Of a DNA stretch of 62,412 nucleotides, positions 60,136-62,412 are shown piece by piece (the first letter of the stretch is position 1; the number at the start of each line of letters is the position of its first letter). The notes beneath the pieces were generated by a model that ran no database searches, was not told the origin of the DNA, and worked only from the letters and a program-made list of their open reading frames with translations. Origin of the DNA: Clostridia bacterium (GTDB lineage Bacteria > Bacillota_A > Clostridia > Oscillospirales > CAG-272); the NCBI GenBank assembly GCA_017936125.1, contig JAGBGE010000037.1:1-62412 (forward strand). The letters run 5' to 3'. The translations under genes and the position numbers were made by a program.

Positions 60136-60150
60136 ATAATTATACATTTT
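60136..60150 (+). repeat. Right 15-bp direct repeat (candidate attR)
   Basis: ATAATTATACATTTT, identical to 44540-44554 and 11 bases from the glcK -35 box. Confidence 0.7.
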
Positions 60151-60161
60151 GCAATAAGCAC

Positions 60162-60190
60162 TTGACAAAAAAGCAAAAAAACTGTATAAT
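60162..60190 (+). promoter_or_regulatory. glcK: Consensus promoter of glcK
   Basis: TTGACA, 17 bp, TATAAT, a perfect sigma-A consensus that remains intact just outside the mobile element. Confidence 0.92.
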
Positions 60191-60230
60191 TTATCTGTAT
60201 AAAATTTTATTATATTTAGAGGTGGCTATT

Positions 60231-61193
60231 ATGTATAACATAGGTATTGACCTTGGCGGTACTCACATCAAGGTTGGACTTTGCAACGAGGCTTTTGAAA
60301 TTCTGGACAAGGACTCTGTTCCTACCGGTGCGCATAGAAGCGGTGAGGAGATTGTCAGAGATATGGCAACCCTCAGCGAGAGAATTATCAGAAGAAATCA
60401 TCTTGAAATAAGCGATATAGATTGCGTCGGCATTGCTACTCCCGGAACAGCTAACGGTGATACCGGTGTCGTTGAGTATGCGAACAACCTTCCCTTCAAG
60501 GATTTCCCTATCGCCGATATTTTCAAGAAGTTCCTGCCTGTAAAGCGTGTCGTTATCGCTAATGACGCTAACGCCGCGGCACTCGGCGAGGCGCTCGGCG
60601 GATGCGCGAAGAACGCAAAGAGCTCTATAATGGTTACGCTCGGCACTGGTGTTGGCGGTGGAATTATTATCGACGGCAAGATTTTCTCCGGATGCATCAA
60701 CTATTCGGGCGCGGAAATCGGTCATACGGTAATCCACGCAGGCGGCAGACTCTGCTCCTGCGGCAGACGCGGATGCTGGGAAGCATATTCCTCCGCTTCG
60801 GCACTTACTGCTATGACTAAGGAAAAGATGAAGGAGCTCGCATCCAAGGGTGTTCCCTCTCTCCTCTTCGAATACGCTGAAAGCGAGGGCAAGGTCAGCG
60901 CAAGAACTGCTTTCGACGCAAAGAAGGCGGGCGACCCCTACGGCGCGGAGCTCGTACGTGATTACATACACTATCTCGCTATTGGTATTACCAATATGGT
61001 AAACATCTTCCAGCCTGAGGTTATCTGCCTTGGCGGCGGTGTTTCCAACGAGAAGGACGACCTCGTTTCTCCTCTTTCCGAGATTGTAAACGTTGAGCAG
61101 TACAGCAGACACGGAAAGGTTAAGACCAAGATCAAGATTGCAGAGCTCGGTAACGACGCAGGCATGGTCGGCGCTGCAGGTCTCGGATTATAA
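60231..61193 (+). CDS. glcK: ROK-family glucokinase
   Basis: Phosphorylates glucose to glucose 6-phosphate with ATP. It has 320 residues: the phosphate-1 loop GIDLGGTHIKVGL at the N-terminus, IANDANAAALGEAL near residue 105 with the catalytic Asp, TLGTGVGGGIIIDG, and the ROK zinc site CSCGRRGCWEAYSS near 175. GCGGG motifs mark the ATP site near 265. ATG 60231 with AGAGGTGG upstream replaces an upstream ATG at 60162 that lies in the promoter. It is monocistronic. Confidence 0.94.
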   Translation: MYNIGIDLGGTHIKVGLCNEAFEILDKDSVPTGAHRSGEEIVRDMATLSERIIRRNHLEISDIDCVGIATPGTANGDTGVVEYANNLPFKDFPIADIFKKFLPVKRVVIANDANAAALGEALGGCAKNAKSSIMVTLGTGVGGGIIIDGKIFSGCINYSGAEIGHTVIHAGGRLCSCGRRGCWEAYSSASALTAMTKEKMKELASKGVPSLLFEYAESEGKVSARTAFDAKKAGDPYGAELVRDYIHYLAIGITNMVNIFQPEVICLGGGVSNEKDDLVSPLSEIVNVEQYSRHGKVKTKIKIAELGNDAGMVGAAGLGL

Positions 61194-61223
61194 GCAAGCG
61201 CTTAATAAAGAATAGATTTCAAT

Positions 61224-61255
61224 AAGAAAAGCAGCCTTTTTGGGCTGCTTTTCTT
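61224..61255. terminator. Bidirectional terminator, glcK / XRE remnant
   Basis: AAGAAAAGCAGCC pairs with GGCTGCTTTTCTT around TTTTTG; A and T tracts flank it on both strands. Confidence 0.9.
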
Positions 61256-61763
61256 ATTTTTTATTTCTCTCTGCGCTGTAACGGAAAAGTCCTATTCCCG
61301 GAAGGAAAGCAACGATAAACTGAATCGGTATTCCTACTATAAAGAGCACCCAGATGTTTATTTCCGCGCAGACAAACGCTGTGAGATGAGTGGATAATAT
61401 AAACGTCCAGAGCAAAAGACTGACTATGATGAAGTTGAGTCTGCGCCTGCCCCAGATACAGTTAAACACGAGCCAGACAATGCAGCTCGCAGGCATAGCG
61501 AAGACGTAGGCGAGCCAGGCAGGGCTAGCAGGTGAGGTCGATACGAGAATCGCAAAAACGATAGTTGCGATAAGCCATGCGCCTGCAACGGACATAATAG
61601 TAATCAAAGCTCTGTTGCGATGCTTGAGGCTCATAAGCTCCTTGGTAGGATGGATATTATCGCCGTGGTCCTCCTCAAGAAGATAGTCAAGCGTAACGCC
61701 GAAATAATCGGCTATTTGCTTAAGAACGACAACGTCGGGGATCGCTTCCCCCGTTTCCCGTAC
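61254..61763 (-). pseudogene. XRE regulator with C-terminal membrane domain, 5' end cut off by an inserted element
   Basis: The frame is open upstream of the ATG at 61634 to 61763 and reads RETGEAIPDVVVLKQIADYFG then VTLDYLLEE, the second half of an XRE helix-turn-helix domain. A membrane domain with four spans follows, ending RYSAERNKK. The usual KWETG turn reads RETG and is preceded by a stop codon, so the first ~30 residues are missing. The break coincides with the end of a serine-recombinase element. Expression from the internal ATG 61634 would give only the membrane part. Confidence 0.8.
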
Positions 61764-61782
61764 TTAAAGATATTGGTTATGT

Positions 61783-61816
61783 ATGAGTGCCTACGCCTAT
61801 TTGCAAAGGCACTCAT
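61783..61816. terminator. Inverted repeat near the end of the recombinase element
   Basis: ATGAGTGCC and GGCACTCAT pair around 16 bases, eleven bases beyond the recombinase stop. It may end recombinase transcription or be part of the recombination site. The element/chromosome junction is judged to lie at ~61758-61765. Confidence 0.6.
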
Positions 61817-61826
61817 ATCTTTGTTT

Positions 61827-62412
61827 TTACTCAATTTTGCCGATTAAGCGGTAGTAGATGTCAATATTTTGCTCACGCATACCGTCCACGGTGGTTGCTT
61901 CGTGAATGACGATCTTTTCAATCAGCGTATTCAGAAGCTCCGCTGTCAGTTCGGTGGGATTGGCATACTGTTTGAGAAGTGAAATCCAAGTTTCCGCATC
62001 GACAGTTGTTTGCTTTTCAGATTCAAGCTCGGCAGTCAGCCTTTCGATCTTCTCGGTAAGCTCCTGCTGCTCGGTCTGATATTTCTGAGACATCATGTTG
62101 AAGTTGTACTCCGTGATACGACCGTCCGACCAGTCCTCATACAGCTTCGCAAACTTACGGTCAACCTCTGTTCTGCGTTTCTCGGCTCTTGTCAGCTCTG
62201 CGCTCTGCCTTTTGGCATTGGCGGCAAGCTCCTGTTCGCTGCCTTTCAGTAGCTGATGCAGAAGCGCCTTTTCGTCAACCTGCGCCTGTCTCCACAAATC
62301 CTGTATTCTAATCAGAACGTAGTGGTAGAGGAAGTCATAGCGGATATAGTGGGAAGAACATTGTTTTAACCCCTGTCCGTATTGACTGCAAGTGTAATGG
62401 CTGTAAGGCTTG
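61827..62412 (-). CDS. Large serine recombinase, C-terminal part (5' end outside window)
   Basis: 195 residues open to the window edge. The frame shows the zinc-ribbon-associated QCSSHYIRYDFLYHYVLIRI segment, a long coiled coil (AKRQSAELTRAEKRRTEVDRK region), and the C-terminal DUF4368-type end (LNTLIEKIVIHEA then DIYYRLIGKIE). This is the TnpX/TndX class used by clostridial integrative elements, with the recombinase gene at one end of the element reading outward. The catalytic domain lies beyond the window. A TTG near 62297 is internal. Confidence 0.9.
   Translation of the reverse strand, partial: KPYSHYTCSQYGQGLKQCSSHYIRYDFLYHYVLIRIQDLWRQAQVDEKALLHQLLKGSEQELAANAKRQSAELTRAEKRRTEVDRKFAKLYEDWSDGRITEYNFNMMSQKYQTEQQELTEKIERLTAELESEKQTTVDAETWISLLKQYANPTELTAELLNTLIEKIVIHEATTVDGMREQNIDIYYRLIGKIE

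Larger units (their letters stand above)
44540..60150. mobile_element. Integrated ssDNA-type element (filamentous-prophage-like or rolling-circle plasmid), ~15.6 kb
   Basis: Bounded by a perfect 15-bp direct repeat (ATAATTATACATTTT at 44540-44554 and 60136-60150), with an 11-bp inverted repeat just inside each copy. Contents: IS30-family transposase, XRE repressor, a seven-gene plus-strand module, a small RNA, and a minus-strand module with an HUH-SF3 replication protein, a zinc-ribbon protein, a membrane ATPase-like protein, several small or anchored membrane proteins and surface proteins. Base composition is more AT-rich than the flanking chromosome. No tail, portal, terminase or large-subunit capsid gene is present, which excludes a tailed phage. 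No relaxase other than the Rep-type HUH protein is present. The element sits between two divergent housekeeping operons without damaging either promoter. Confidence 0.75.

Noticed and set aside
44540..60150. Tailed prophage
   Set aside because: No terminase, portal, major capsid, tail, lysin or holin gene is present; module content fits an ssDNA element instead.
60162..60230. Longer glucokinase start at ATG 60162
   Set aside because: The extension would be translated from the -35 and -10 boxes of the glcK promoter; ATG 60231 has a proper ribosome binding site and the family N-terminus.
61743..61806. Reading the frame at ~61800 as the N-terminus of the XRE protein (ITNIFKYG-like)
   Set aside because: It is out of frame with the regulator and lies in the recombinase element's end sequence; the resemblance to an XRE turn is coincidental.
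1..62412. CRISPR arrays, rRNA and tRNA genes
   Set aside because: No regularly spaced repeats and no cloverleaf or rRNA sequence were found on reading either strand; a tRNAscan or CRISPR finder run would settle it.

Overview
The window looks like a piece of a low-to-mid GC Bacillota chromosome, class Clostridia. The evidence is a class III fructose-1,6-bisphosphatase, QueT, a MecA-type adaptor, a CD1871A-type CXXC tail, TIGR04086 next to yajC, AGGAGG-type ribosome binding sites and near-consensus sigma-A promoters. An uncultured gut clostridium is plausible, but genus cannot be read from the sequence. No rRNA, tRNA or CRISPR array was seen.

Bases 1-44,480 and 60,160-61,250 are ordinary chromosome. 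In order they hold: the 3' part of glnA; a minus-strand trmL / M50 protease / LMW-phosphatase group; secA; a CXXC membrane protein followed by a ferredoxin-thioredoxin fusion; cysE; a 1,285-residue SF1 helicase with a C-terminal nuclease-like domain; yajC and a TIGR04086 membrane protein; a minus-strand run of queG-like, DUF3810, murA and pyridoxamine kinase genes; plsY, a methyltransferase, tsaE, tsaB and rpiB; mecA; queT under a probable preQ1 riboswitch; fbp; and an FAD oxidoreductase. A tight nine-gene operon (27.3-36.5 kb) then encodes every step from PEP plus erythrose 4-phosphate to phenylalanine and tyrosine, including an AroE-AroK fusion. It converges on a complete livKHMGF branched-chain amino-acid ABC transporter. 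A nifS-iscU-mnmA operon supplies sulfur for Fe-S clusters and tRNA 2-thiouridine.

Bases about 44,540-60,150 are an AT-rich integrated mobile element in the divergent space between nifS and glcK. A 15-bp direct repeat flanks it, with an 11-bp inverted repeat 14-15 bp inside each copy. It carries an IS30-family transposase at its left end, an XRE repressor with overlapping divergent promoters, a plus-strand module of seven small genes, a likely small RNA with its own promoter and terminator, and a minus-strand module. The minus-strand module encodes an HUH endonuclease/SF3 helicase replication protein, a zinc-ribbon protein next to it, a polytopic membrane protein with a degenerate P-loop, a 30-residue single-span peptide, three cysteine-rich membrane-anchored paralogues, and a signal-peptide protein with a C-terminal membrane anchor. 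A plus-strand PD-(D/E)XK-like nuclease gene with its own promoter sits inside it. The gene content best fits a single-stranded-DNA element, either a filamentous (inovirus-like) prophage or an integrated rolling-circle plasmid, that may use the IS30 transposase or a dif-like site to integrate. I regard this as the candidate undescribed system.

At the right edge, glcK is followed by an XRE regulator gene whose 5' half is missing. It is cut by the end of a second element, of which only the C-terminal part of a large serine recombinase lies in the window.
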